Part shown: in pieces, positions 1 through 6,035 of the stretch | Numbering within the stretch: position 1 is the first letter of the stretch | Layout: every line of letters begins with the position of its first letter | NCBI GenBank assembly: GCA_900316925.1 | Contig: ONEU01000081.1 | Span: 1 to 7,692 of the forward strand | From: an uncultured Eubacteriales bacterium | GTDB lineage: Bacteria; Bacillota; Clostridia; Oscillospirales; Acutalibacteraceae | DNA length: 7,692 nt | Reading direction: 5' to 3' | Notes under the pieces: model-generated | The model's database searches: none | What the model was told of the DNA's origin: nothing | Seen by the model: the letters and a program-made list of their open reading frames with translations, nothing else | Translations under genes and position numbers: made by a program

Positions 1-354
1 ACCTTTGTACCGCACCTGCTTCCTGTGAACAGGGGTATTCTTTCCACCTGCTATGCCCGTCTGAAAGAGGGCGTCACCAAGGAGCAGATCAGAGAGGCTT
101 ATGAGAGCTTCTATGAGAACGAGTTCTTTGTCCGTCTGCTGCCGGATGGAGCAAATGCGGATATCCATAACATCAAGTATTCCAATTTCTGTGATATTTC
201 CCTGCACGTTGATGAGCGCACTGGCACACTGGTGGCAATTTCCGCCATCGACAACATGGTAAAGGGAGCTGCCGGACAGGCAATCCAGAATATGAATATT
301 GTTTTTGGTCTGGACGAGACAACAGGTCTGGTGATCGTACCGCCTGCATTCTGA
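1..354 (+). CDS. argC: N-acetyl-gamma-glutamyl-phosphate reductase, 3' part (start lies left of the window)
   Basis: This enzyme makes N-acetylglutamate semialdehyde from N-acetylglutamyl phosphate with NADPH, the third step of cytoplasmic arginine synthesis. The first complete codon is at base 1 and the frame is open to the TGA at 352-354, giving the last 117 residues of a family usually about 345 long. The visible part starts with TFVPHLLPVNRGIL, the conserved F-x-P-H-L-x-P-x-x-RGIL block of the ArgC C-terminal domain, and continues through SNFCDIS and the DNMVKGAAGQAIQNMN block that closes the family. The NADP-binding domain and the catalytic cysteine lie outside the window and cannot be checked. 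GTG at 25 is an internal valine, not a start, because homology continues upstream of it. argJ follows after 36 nt. The identification is secure from motifs and from the argJBDF neighbours. Confidence 0.96.
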   Translation, partial: TFVPHLLPVNRGILSTCYARLKEGVTKEQIREAYESFYENEFFVRLLPDGANADIHNIKYSNFCDISLHVDERTGTLVAISAIDNMVKGAAGQAIQNMNIVFGLDETTGLVIVPPAF

Positions 355-390
355 TGAAAGACAACCCCTGACAACAAAGGAGGACGCAAC

Positions 391-1611
391 ATGGCATATA
401 CTATTATCAACGGATCCGTCACGGCCGCCAAGGGCTTTCAGGCCTCGGGCGTACACTGCGGCATCCGCAAGAATAAAAGCAAGAGGGATCTTGCGCTGAT
501 CTACTGTGAGAAGAAATGCACGGCAGCCGCCGTATACACCACCAATCTGGTGCAGAGCTCTCCGATCACCGTGACCAGAAAGAATCTGCAGAACGGCTAT
601 GCACAGGCTGTGATCTGCAACAGCGGCAACGCCAATACCTGCAATGCGGACGGTATGGAGAAAGCCGAGATGATGTGCCGGCTGGTAGCCGATAAGCTGC
701 CGATTGATGCAGAGGACGTGATTGTAGGTTCCACGGGCGTAATCGGACAGATCCTTCCCATCGAGCCGATCGCCGAAGGTATGGATCAGTTGGTTGCGGA
801 GCTGTCCGTTGACGGCGCCACAAACGCTGCCGAAGCAATTATGACCACCGATACCATCTCCAAGGAAGTGGCTGTGGAGACAACCATCAACGGAAAGACC
901 GTGAGAGTTGGCGGCATTTCCAAGGGCAGCGGCATGATCCATCCCAACATGGCTACCATGCTCTGTTTTGTGACTACCGACGCCGCTATTTCCGCACCGA
1001 TGCTGCAGAAGGCAGTCAGCACTGCTGCCGACCTGACCTTCAATATGATCAGCATTGACGGTGATACATCCACCAATGATATGCTTTCGGTCATGGCATC
1101 AGGACTTGCCGGAAATGAGGAGATCACGGCCGAGAACGAAGATTATGCCGCTTTTCTGGAAGCACTCACGGCTGTGTGCAGAGGGCTGTCCCGCCTGATG
1201 GCAAAGGACGGCGAGGGCGCTACAAAGCTGCTGATCTGCAAGGTCAGCGGAGCAAAGACGGAGAAGGACGCCAAGGGTGTTGCCAAGTCGGTGATTTGTT
1301 CCAGTCTGCTGAAAGCCGCCATGTTCGGAGCCGACGCCAACTGGGGCAGGGTACTCTGTGCCATCGGTTATTCCGGCTGTGACGTGGATGTCCACAAGGT
1401 AGACGTTTCTTTTGCATCCAAAGCAGGCACTATTGACGTCTGTAAGGACGGTGCCGGAATTGAGTTTTCGGAAGAGCTGGCAAAGACCATTCTGACAGAA
1501 GACGAGATCGACATCCTGGTTGCCCTGAATGACGGTGACGGACAGGCAGAGGCCTACGGCTGCGATCTCACCTATGAATATGTAAAGATCAACGGTGATT
1601 ACAGAACATAA
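391..1611 (+). CDS. argJ: Bifunctional ornithine acetyltransferase / N-acetylglutamate synthase ArgJ
   Basis: ArgJ transfers the acetyl group of N-acetylornithine to glutamate, giving ornithine and regenerating N-acetylglutamate; many members also make N-acetylglutamate from acetyl-CoA. The 406-residue length is normal. Visible signatures are NSGNAN (77-82), STGVIG (114-119, with the Thr115-Gly116 pair expected to form the oxyanion hole), the self-cleavage motif KGSGMIHPNMATML (178-191), DANWGRVL, and the C-terminal block GCDLTYEYVKINGDYRT. By family knowledge the precursor cuts itself between Ala188 and Thr189, and Thr189 becomes the N-terminal nucleophile of the beta chain. The ATG at 391 is preceded by AAAGGAGG at 376-383, 7 nt away. 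ArgJ in place of ArgE implies the acetyl-recycling pathway. Whether it also uses acetyl-CoA (bifunctional versus monofunctional) cannot be read from sequence by eye. Confidence 0.97.
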   Translation: MAYTIINGSVTAAKGFQASGVHCGIRKNKSKRDLALIYCEKKCTAAAVYTTNLVQSSPITVTRKNLQNGYAQAVICNSGNANTCNADGMEKAEMMCRLVADKLPIDAEDVIVGSTGVIGQILPIEPIAEGMDQLVAELSVDGATNAAEAIMTTDTISKEVAVETTINGKTVRVGGISKGSGMIHPNMATMLCFVTTDAAISAPMLQKAVSTAADLTFNMISIDGDTSTNDMLSVMASGLAGNEEITAENEDYAAFLEALTAVCRGLSRLMAKDGEGATKLLICKVSGAKTEKDAKGVAKSVICSSLLKAAMFGADANWGRVLCAIGYSGCDVDVHKVDVSFASKAGTIDVCKDGAGIEFSEELAKTILTEDEIDILVALNDGDGQAEAYGCDLTYEYVKINGDYRT

Positions 1612-1632
1612 GAGAAGGGGGGAGAGTACACC

Positions 1633-2493
1633 ATGAATAACATATCCGAGCAGGATAGGGCCAACGTGCTGGTCCAGGCTCTTCCGTATATCCAGAAATG
1701 GGCAGGAAAGACCATCGTGGTCAAATACGGCGGCAACGCCATGATCAACGAGGAATTGAAGGATGCCGTGATGAGCGACATCGTTCTGCTGCAGCTGATC
1801 GGCATCAACGTGGTGCTGGTGCACGGCGGCGGTCCGGAGATCAGCGGAATGCTGAAAAAGATCGGCAAGGAAAGCAAATTCATCAACGGTCTGCGTGTCA
1901 CGGATGAAGAGACGATTGATGTGGTGCAGATGGTACTGGCCGGTAAGGTGAACAAGAGCCTGGTACAGCTCCTGGAGCAGCACAGCGGCAAAGCAATCGG
2001 TCTTTGCGGACTGGACGGCAGGATGATTATGGCGGAGAAAAAGGCTTCTGGCATTGATCTGGGCTATGTGGGCGAGATTACCGAGGTCAACACAGAGGTG
2101 ATCGAGAATGCGTCCCGAAACGGTTATATCCCGATCATTTCAACGGTAGCCGGCGGCTACAACGGCGCTGTGTACAATATCAATGCCGATCTGGCGGCTG
2201 CCCGCATTGCTTCCGAGCTGAAAGCCGCGAAGCTCATTCTGATGACGGATATCCGCGGTCTGCTGCGTGACAAGGATGACGATAATACGCTCATTCCGGT
2301 TGTCAACGTCAGCGAAGTACCGTCTTTGAAGAGAGAGGGCATCATTTCCGGCGGCATGATTCCCAAGATCGACTGCTGCGTGGAGGCTGTCAGACGCGGT
2401 GTCAAGCGTGCCCATATCATTGATGGCAGGATCCCTCATTCCATTCTCATTGAAATGTTCTCCGACGAAGGCGTCGGTACGATGTTCTATTGA
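1633..2493 (+). CDS. argB: Acetylglutamate kinase (N-acetyl-L-glutamate 5-phosphotransferase), arginine-sensitive type
   Basis: ArgB phosphorylates N-acetylglutamate with ATP, the committed kinase step. It is 286 residues long, of the amino acid kinase fold. Motifs seen: VVKYGGNAM (29-37, Lys31 expected at the phosphoryl transfer site), LVHGGGPEI (62-70, glycine-rich loop), GKVNKSL, NINADLAAARIA, LMTDIRGLL and ISGGMIPKI. Two features mark the arginine-inhibited hexameric class: an N-terminal extension of about 25 residues ahead of the first strand (the ANVLVQALPYIQKW helix), and the C-terminal AHIIDGRIPHSIL...DEGVGTM signature, which the shorter arginine-insensitive E. coli type lacks. Feedback inhibition by arginine is therefore likely, by inference from family. 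The ATG at 1633 has a GGGGGGAG tract at 1617-1624 as ribosome binding site, and the gene begins 21 nt after argJ. Confidence 0.97.
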   Translation: MNNISEQDRANVLVQALPYIQKWAGKTIVVKYGGNAMINEELKDAVMSDIVLLQLIGINVVLVHGGGPEISGMLKKIGKESKFINGLRVTDEETIDVVQMVLAGKVNKSLVQLLEQHSGKAIGLCGLDGRMIMAEKKASGIDLGYVGEITEVNTEVIENASRNGYIPIISTVAGGYNGAVYNINADLAAARIASELKAAKLILMTDIRGLLRDKDDDNTLIPVVNVSEVPSLKREGIISGGMIPKIDCCVEAVRRGVKRAHIIDGRIPHSILIEMFSDEGVGTMFY

Positions 2494-2497
2494 TTCC

Positions 2498-2503
2498 GAG
2501 GTG
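2498..2503 (+). promoter_or_regulatory. Ribosome binding site that fixes the argD start
   Basis: GAGGTG lies 6 nt before the ATG at 2510, separated by a run of A. The argD frame is open further upstream to an in-frame GTG at 2399 inside argB, which would add 37 residues, but that extension has no homology to aminotransferases and lies wholly within argB. This site supports 2510 as the real start. Confidence 0.8.
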
Positions 2504-2509
2504 AAAAAA

Positions 2510-3685
2510 ATGAATTTTGAAGAAATCAAGCAAGACGAACAGCAATATCTGATGCACACCTACGGCCGGTTCCAGACCGCCCTTGTCAGCGGCAAGGGAG
2601 CCGTGGCGAAGGATGTGGACGGCAAGGAATACATCGACTTTACTAGCGGTATCGGTGTCAACAGTCTTGGCTACTGTGACGAAGGATGGGTCAAGGCGGT
2701 AACTGCCCAGGCAGCCACCCTTCAGCACATTTCCAACCTGTACTATTCACCGCTGCAGACAGCCGTTGCCAAAAAGCTGTGTGAGCTGACAGGCTTTGAT
2801 AAGGTATTCCTGTGCAACTCCGGTGCTGAGGCAAACGAGTGTGCCATCAAGATCGCCAGAAAATACAGCTTTGACAAATACGGCAGCGGACGTCAGAAGA
2901 TTGTTACCCTGGTCAACTCCTTTCATGGCAGGACCGTAACGACCCTGGCTGCCACGGGACAGGATGTTTTCCACAACTTCTTCTTCCCGTTCACAGAGGG
3001 CTTTGAATATGCTGCTGCCAATAATATTGAGGATCTGAAAGCACATCTTACAGACGGTGTTTGTGCTGTCTTTGTCGAACTGATCCAGGGAGAGGGCGGT
3101 GTGATGCCGCTGGAGCCTGCTTATGTTGAGGAAGTCCAGAAGCTCTGTCAGGAGAAGGATATCCTATTTATGATCGACGAGGTACAGACAGGCATTTCCC
3201 GTACCGGTCATTTCTACTGCTATCAGGGATACGGTCTCCAGCCGGATGTGGTGACTTCTGCAAAGGGTCTTGGCGGCGGCGTTCCCATCGGCGCCTGCCT
3301 GTGCAGCGAGAAGCTTTCGGATGTGATGACCGCCGGGACCCACGGCACCACCTTTGGCGGAAATCCCATCGCCTGTGCCGGCGCTGTGGAGGTACTGTCC
3401 AGGGTTGCAGAACCCGGCTTCCTCCAGGAGGTGCGGGAGAAGGGTGATTATTTCAGGGCAGCGCTTGCCTCTATGGGCAACGTGAGCGAAGTCAGGGGAC
3501 AGGGCCTGATGATCGGCATTGTCACCGAAAAGGATAACGCGAAGGAGATTGCTGCCAAGTGCGTGGAAAACGGTCTGCTGGTACTGACAGCAAAGGATCT
3601 TGTCCGTCTGCTGCCGCCGCTGACCATCACTTATGAAGAAATTGATCGGGGTCTTGCGATCCTGAAGAAAGTTATGGAGGCATAA
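2510..3685 (+). CDS. argD: Acetylornithine aminotransferase (class III, PLP-dependent)
   Basis: ArgD transaminates N-acetylglutamate semialdehyde with glutamate as donor, giving N-acetylornithine. The product is 391 residues, normal for the family. Class III aminotransferase landmarks are in order: YIDFTSGIGVNSLGY near the N-terminus, LCNSGAEANECAIKIARK (phosphate-binding region), NSFHGRTVTTLAATGQ, ELIQGEGGV, MIDEVQTGISRTG with Asp223 expected to bind the pyridine nitrogen, and SAKGLGGGVPIGA with Lys252 as the expected PLP Schiff-base lysine, followed by GTHGTTFGGNP. The closing GQGLMIGI and LVRLLPPLTIT blocks are also typical. The operon position between argB and argF makes acetylornithine the likely main substrate; some ArgD enzymes also serve lysine synthesis as succinyl-diaminopimelate aminotransferases, which cannot be excluded. 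The last codons carry the ribosome binding site for argF. Confidence 0.95.
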   Translation: MNFEEIKQDEQQYLMHTYGRFQTALVSGKGAVAKDVDGKEYIDFTSGIGVNSLGYCDEGWVKAVTAQAATLQHISNLYYSPLQTAVAKKLCELTGFDKVFLCNSGAEANECAIKIARKYSFDKYGSGRQKIVTLVNSFHGRTVTTLAATGQDVFHNFFFPFTEGFEYAAANNIEDLKAHLTDGVCAVFVELIQGEGGVMPLEPAYVEEVQKLCQEKDILFMIDEVQTGISRTGHFYCYQGYGLQPDVVTSAKGLGGGVPIGACLCSEKLSDVMTAGTHGTTFGGNPIACAGAVEVLSRVAEPGFLQEVREKGDYFRAALASMGNVSEVRGQGLMIGIVTEKDNAKEIAAKCVENGLLVLTAKDLVRLLPPLTITYEEIDRGLAILKKVMEA

Positions 3686-3687
3686 CC

Positions 3688-4602
3688 ATGAAACACTTAC
3701 TCAAAATGCTTGACCTGACTTCCGCAGAAGTCATCGACATCCTCAACCTTGCCGATCAGCTCAAGTACGAGCAAAAGCACGGCATCCCCCACAAGATTCT
3801 GGAAGGAAAGTCACTGGGGCTGATCTTCGAGAAGGCATCCACCCGTACCAGAGTCTCCTTTGAGGTGGGTATGTATCAGCTTGGCGGCCAGCCGATCTTC
3901 CTGACCTCCAAGGATATGCAGATCGGACGGGGCGAACCGGTACAGGATACGGCAAGAGTGCTGTCACGCTATCTGGACGGCATTATGATCCGTACCTTTG
4001 AGCAGAAGGAAGTAGAGGATCTTGCCAATTACGGCAGTATCCCGATTATCAACGGTCTGACAGATTTCTGTCACCCCTGCCAGATTCTTGCCGATCTGAT
4101 GACGATCCGTGAGTTCAAGGGGAAGCTGGACGGCCTGAAAATGTGCTTTATCGGCGACGGCAACAACATGATGAACTCTCTGATCGTCGGTGCTCTGAAA
4201 ACGGGAATGTCCATTGCAGTGGCTTGTCCCGAGGGATACGAGCCGCATCCGGATGTTCTGGCATTTGCGAAGGAGTACGGCGATAAATTCAGTATGTTCC
4301 GCACGCCCAGGGAGGCTGTGGTGGATGCTGACGTGGTCATCACAGACGTATGGGCATCCATGGGTCAGGAGGGTGAAGCCGAGAAGAGAAAGAAAGCCTT
4401 TGATGGCTACCAGGTGAATGCAGAGCTGATGGCGCTGGCAAAGCCCGATGCTATGGTACAGCACTGTCTGCCTGCCCACAGGGGTGAGGAGATCACCGAG
4501 GATGTCTTTGAGGCACACGCAGATGAGATCTTCGAGGAAGCAGAGAACAGGCTCCATGCACAGAAGGCTGTCATGGTCAGATGTCTGGGCGATGATAAAT
4601 AA
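3688..4602 (+). CDS. argF: Ornithine carbamoyltransferase (anabolic)
   Basis: This enzyme joins carbamoyl phosphate and ornithine to give citrulline; the active form in the family is a trimer or a multiple of it. The product is 304 residues. Diagnostic motifs: KASTRTRVSFEVG with STRTR at 51-55 (carbamoyl phosphate binding), DFCHPCQILADL with HPCQ at 129-132, DVWASMGQE with the SMG ornithine loop at 224-226, and HCLPAHRGEEI from 259, whose cysteine takes part in ornithine binding. The DxxxSMG and HCLP motifs separate it from aspartate carbamoyltransferase. The start at 3688 is only 2 nt after the argD stop, with GGAGG at 3676-3680 inside argD, so translation is probably coupled. Biosynthetic rather than catabolic use follows from the operon; no arcA or arcC is seen. 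A terminator follows directly. Confidence 0.97.
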   Translation: MKHLLKMLDLTSAEVIDILNLADQLKYEQKHGIPHKILEGKSLGLIFEKASTRTRVSFEVGMYQLGGQPIFLTSKDMQIGRGEPVQDTARVLSRYLDGIMIRTFEQKEVEDLANYGSIPIINGLTDFCHPCQILADLMTIREFKGKLDGLKMCFIGDGNNMMNSLIVGALKTGMSIAVACPEGYEPHPDVLAFAKEYGDKFSMFRTPREAVVDADVVITDVWASMGQEGEAEKRKKAFDGYQVNAELMALAKPDAMVQHCLPAHRGEEITEDVFEAHADEIFEEAENRLHAQKAVMVRCLGDDK

Positions 4603-4609
4603 TACGATG

Positions 4610-4644
4610 ACAAGCGGCAGGCATAGTCCCGCCGCTTGTTTTTT
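4610..4644 (+). terminator. Rho-independent terminator of the arg operon
   Basis: A perfect 9-bp stem pairs 4610-4618 (ACAAGCGGC) with 4631-4639 (GCCGCTTGT) around a 12-nt loop, followed by T at 4640-4644, making six T with the last stem base. It starts 8 nt after the argF stop codon. There is no T-run for the opposite strand, so it acts on the + strand only. It marks argF as the last gene of the operon. Confidence 0.93.
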
Positions 4645-4659
4645 ATGGTATCAACCATA
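4644..4659. repeat. Short inverted repeat after the arg terminator
   Basis: TATGGT at 4644-4649 and ACCATA at 4654-4659 form a perfect 6-bp inverted repeat with a 4-nt centre, just after the terminator T-run and about 43 nt upstream of the -35 box of the next gene. It could be a small operator or a chance palindrome; nothing else supports a role. Confidence 0.3.
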
Positions 4660-4701
4660 CGAACAAGGCGTTGGTGAAAGCTTTTTTGTGGATAATATGT
4701 C

Positions 4702-4730
4702 TTGCAAAAAACGTCGGTTCATTGTATGAT
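4702..4730 (+). promoter_or_regulatory. Sigma-A type promoter for the ATP-grasp gene
   Basis: TTGCAA at 4702-4707 (4 of 6 matches to TTGACA) and TATGAT at 4725-4730 (5 of 6 matches to TATAAT) are separated by the optimal 17 nt. It lies after the arg terminator and 33 nt before the ATG at 4764, so transcription would start near 4737 and give a leader of about 27 nt. No TG extension is present. Predicted by eye only. Confidence 0.7.
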
Positions 4731-4763
4731 GTATAGGTATTAAAAACGGATAGGTGTGATGTT

Positions 4764-5762
4764 ATGTCCAGAGTCAGATATATGATGGCGAGGATCCTGA
4801 AGCTCAATTATTCTCAGATGTTCAAAACTGCCAAGGCAATTTCAAAGAAGGCTCACAGAAGCTCCGTGTCGATCTTTTTTGATATGATCCACTGCGGCAT
4901 GAAATTCCAGGCAGGATACTATGATTACCAGGAATTTGAGTTTTATCTGATGAACGATGAGCAGCGTGCGACCTTTCTTACCAGAGGGAAGAATAATGCC
5001 ATTATCAAGAAATATAATGATAAGAGCCTGATGCCCCTGTTTGAGGATAAGATTGCCTTCAACGGCAAGTTTGCGGCCTTTATCAGACGTCCGTGGATTG
5101 ACCTGCGCAGTGCCACGTCGGAGGAATGGGCAGCATTTTTGCGGGAGAATCCCCGTGTAATCGCAAAGGTGCTTGACGGTGCAGGGGGAGAGGGAATTGA
5201 CAAATACAGTGCCGGAGATGACACATCCCCGGAGGAGCTGCTGAAGCTGCTGAAAGAGAGGAAGCAGGTGTTGGTGGAGGCATTCATTGACCAGCACGAG
5301 GAACTAAACCGTCTGTATGCCGGCAGCGTGAATACCATGAGAATGTTCACCTTCTGCAAAGACGGCAAGGGCTGTTTCCTCCAGGCGATCCTGAAGATTG
5401 GCAACGGCGGCGTCGTCGATAATTTTTCCGGCGGCGGTATGTATACATTTCCGGATGAAAACGGCGTGGTAACTGTACCTGCCATTGACAAGAAGGATGA
5501 TCTCCACACCACGCATCCGCTGACACACACCGAGATCATCGGTTTTCAGATTCCTATGTTCCGGGAAGCCATTGAACTGGTAGAGAAAGCTGCCGAGGTC
5601 ATTCCGGAGGTAGCGTATGTGGGTTGGGACGTTGCCATCGGCAGGAACGGTCCTGAGCTGATTGAAGGCAACCCGTTCCCGGGCGTGTTCCAGAAACGAG
5701 CCAGTCTTACCGAAAACAAGACCGGTATCATTCCGCTGTACCGTCAGTATATGGAAATCTGA
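4764..5762 (+). CDS. ATP-grasp family protein, sugar-transfer-associated type (substrate unknown)
   Basis: The 332-residue product resembles the sugar-transfer-associated ATP-grasp family (Pfam ATPgrasp_ST), often mislabelled as hexapeptide transferase. ATP-grasp enzymes activate a carboxylate as acyl phosphate and join it to an amine, thiol or similar group. Visible evidence: a family-like N-terminal region (FFDMIHCGMKFQAGYYDYQ, then FEFYLMNDEQRATFLTRG), the nucleotide loop KVLDGAGGEGI with Lys135, LVEAFIDQHEEL, NTMRMFTF, and the metal-site region with Asp289 (GWDVAI), Glu301 and Asn303 (LIEGNPFPG). No signal peptide or membrane helix is obvious, so it is probably cytoplasmic. ATG 4764 has AGGTG at 4752-4756, 7 nt upstream, and an in-frame TAG at 4734. 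It has its own promoter and terminator. Relatives often sit in surface-polysaccharide loci, but no such gene is visible here, so its substrate cannot be inferred. Confidence 0.85.
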   Translation: MSRVRYMMARILKLNYSQMFKTAKAISKKAHRSSVSIFFDMIHCGMKFQAGYYDYQEFEFYLMNDEQRATFLTRGKNNAIIKKYNDKSLMPLFEDKIAFNGKFAAFIRRPWIDLRSATSEEWAAFLRENPRVIAKVLDGAGGEGIDKYSAGDDTSPEELLKLLKERKQVLVEAFIDQHEELNRLYAGSVNTMRMFTFCKDGKGCFLQAILKIGNGGVVDNFSGGGMYTFPDENGVVTVPAIDKKDDLHTTHPLTHTEIIGFQIPMFREAIELVEKAAEVIPEVAYVGWDVAIGRNGPELIEGNPFPGVFQKRASLTENKTGIIPLYRQYMEI

Positions 5763-5791
5763 CCCGTTCCGTTTCCTGCAGGAGGGATTGG

Positions 5792-5831
5792 AAAAGCTTA
5801 TTGGATATGACAGATCCGATGAGCTTTTTTT
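5792..5831 (+). terminator. Rho-independent terminator after the ATP-grasp gene
   Basis: A 15-bp stem pairs 5792-5806 with 5814-5828 around a 7-nt loop (ATGACAG). All pairs are Watson-Crick except two G-U wobbles (5799 with 5821, 5802 with 5818). The 3' arm runs into seven T at 5825-5831. The matching A tract at 5792-5795 gives four T on the other strand, so weak bidirectional activity is possible. It lies 29 nt after the stop codon and isolates the gene from rlmB. Confidence 0.92.
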
Positions 5832-5883
5832 CATTTCTCATAAAAATTCCGAAAAAATTTTATGATATTTTTATGCAAATGAC

Positions 5884-5912
5884 TTCAATTTGACAAGATT
5901 TTGTGGTATAAT
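5884..5912 (+). promoter_or_regulatory. Extended -10 promoter for rlmB and the downstream gene
   Basis: TATAAT at 5907-5912 is a perfect -10 box, preceded by TGTGG at 5902-5906, which gives the TGTGnTATAAT extended -10 typical of Gram-positive promoters. The properly spaced -35 position (5884-5889, TTCAAT, 17-nt spacer) is weak. A perfect TTGACA at 5890-5895 is only 11 nt from the -10 and cannot be used with it in the normal way. The expected start of transcription is about 5918-5920, giving a leader of roughly 112 nt. Confidence 0.75.
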
Positions 5913-5921
5913 GATTATCTG

Positions 5922-5997
5922 TATTGATATGTAGATTTTTAGCTGTCCCACAGCTTTTCCGATCTATCCCACAGGCACAGGCCGGGGCAGATCAATA
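5922..5997 (+). other. Possible structured 5' leader of rlmB (three-way junction)
   Basis: Manual pairing gives a closing stem P1 of 7 bp (5922-5928 with 5991-5997); an arm with 5931-5936 pairing 5962-5967 (one G-U), an internal loop, and a 6-bp hairpin 5941-5946 with 5950-5955 around CCC; and an arm with CCC 5968-5970 pairing GGG 5985-5987, topped by GGC 5974-5976 pairing GCC 5981-5983 around ACAG. P1 begins about where transcription should start. TCCCACAG occurs twice, at 5946-5953 and 5967-5974. I recognise no known riboswitch, and the fold has no covariation support. Confidence 0.35.
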
Positions 5998-6035
5998 TGT
6001 TGAAATTTATTCCGAATAGGGTGAAAATACATTGA
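5997..6035 (+). CDS. Possible 12-codon leader ORF overlapping the rlmB start
   Basis: ATG at 5997 opens a 12-residue frame (MLKFIPNRVKIH) that stops at the TGA at 6033-6035. That TGA overlaps the rlmB TTG as TTGA, an arrangement suited to coupled reinitiation. The only upstream Shine-Dalgarno candidate is GGGG at 5984-5987, 9 nt away and partly in the proposed leader fold, so translation is uncertain. It may equally be chance; the rlmB ribosome binding site lies inside it. Confidence 0.2.
   Translation: MLKFIPNRVKIH
6018..6023 (+). promoter_or_regulatory. Ribosome binding site supporting a TTG start for rlmB
   Basis: AGGGTG at 6018-6023 lies 8 nt before the TTG at 6032. An in-frame TAG at 6017-6019 rules out any earlier start, and no in-frame ATG occurs before the conserved GRNPV block, so TTG 6032 is the only initiation codon that fits both the spacing and the homology. 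Confidence 0.8.

Noticed and set aside
1099..1983. Long reverse-strand ORF across argJ and argB
   Set aside because: It is antisense to two strongly conserved genes, shows no recognisable family and has no supporting start signals; it arises from the codon bias of the real genes.
2399..2509. N-terminal extension of ArgD by 37 residues from an in-frame GTG inside argB
   Set aside because: The extension lies entirely in argB in another frame, has no aminotransferase homology, and a good ribosome binding site precedes the ATG at 2510.
4671..4698. Second possible promoter (TTGGTG, 16 nt, TAATAT) upstream of the ATP-grasp gene
   Set aside because: Both boxes match consensus poorly, and a better promoter with 17-nt spacing lies just downstream at 4702-4730.
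4448..4729. Forward ORF spanning the end of argF, the terminator and the next promoter
   Set aside because: It is out of frame with argF, crosses a strong terminator and a promoter, has no ribosome binding site and no recognisable sequence.
5774..5783. TCCTGCAGGA palindrome before the second terminator
   Set aside because: A 10-bp self-complementary site without spacer occurs often by chance, and nothing else points to a function.
5922..5997. tRNA gene suggested by a 7-bp closing stem and a span of 76 nt
   Set aside because: There is no GGTTCRA T-loop sequence, no recognisable D-loop or anticodon arm, and the internal pairing is a three-way junction rather than a cloverleaf.
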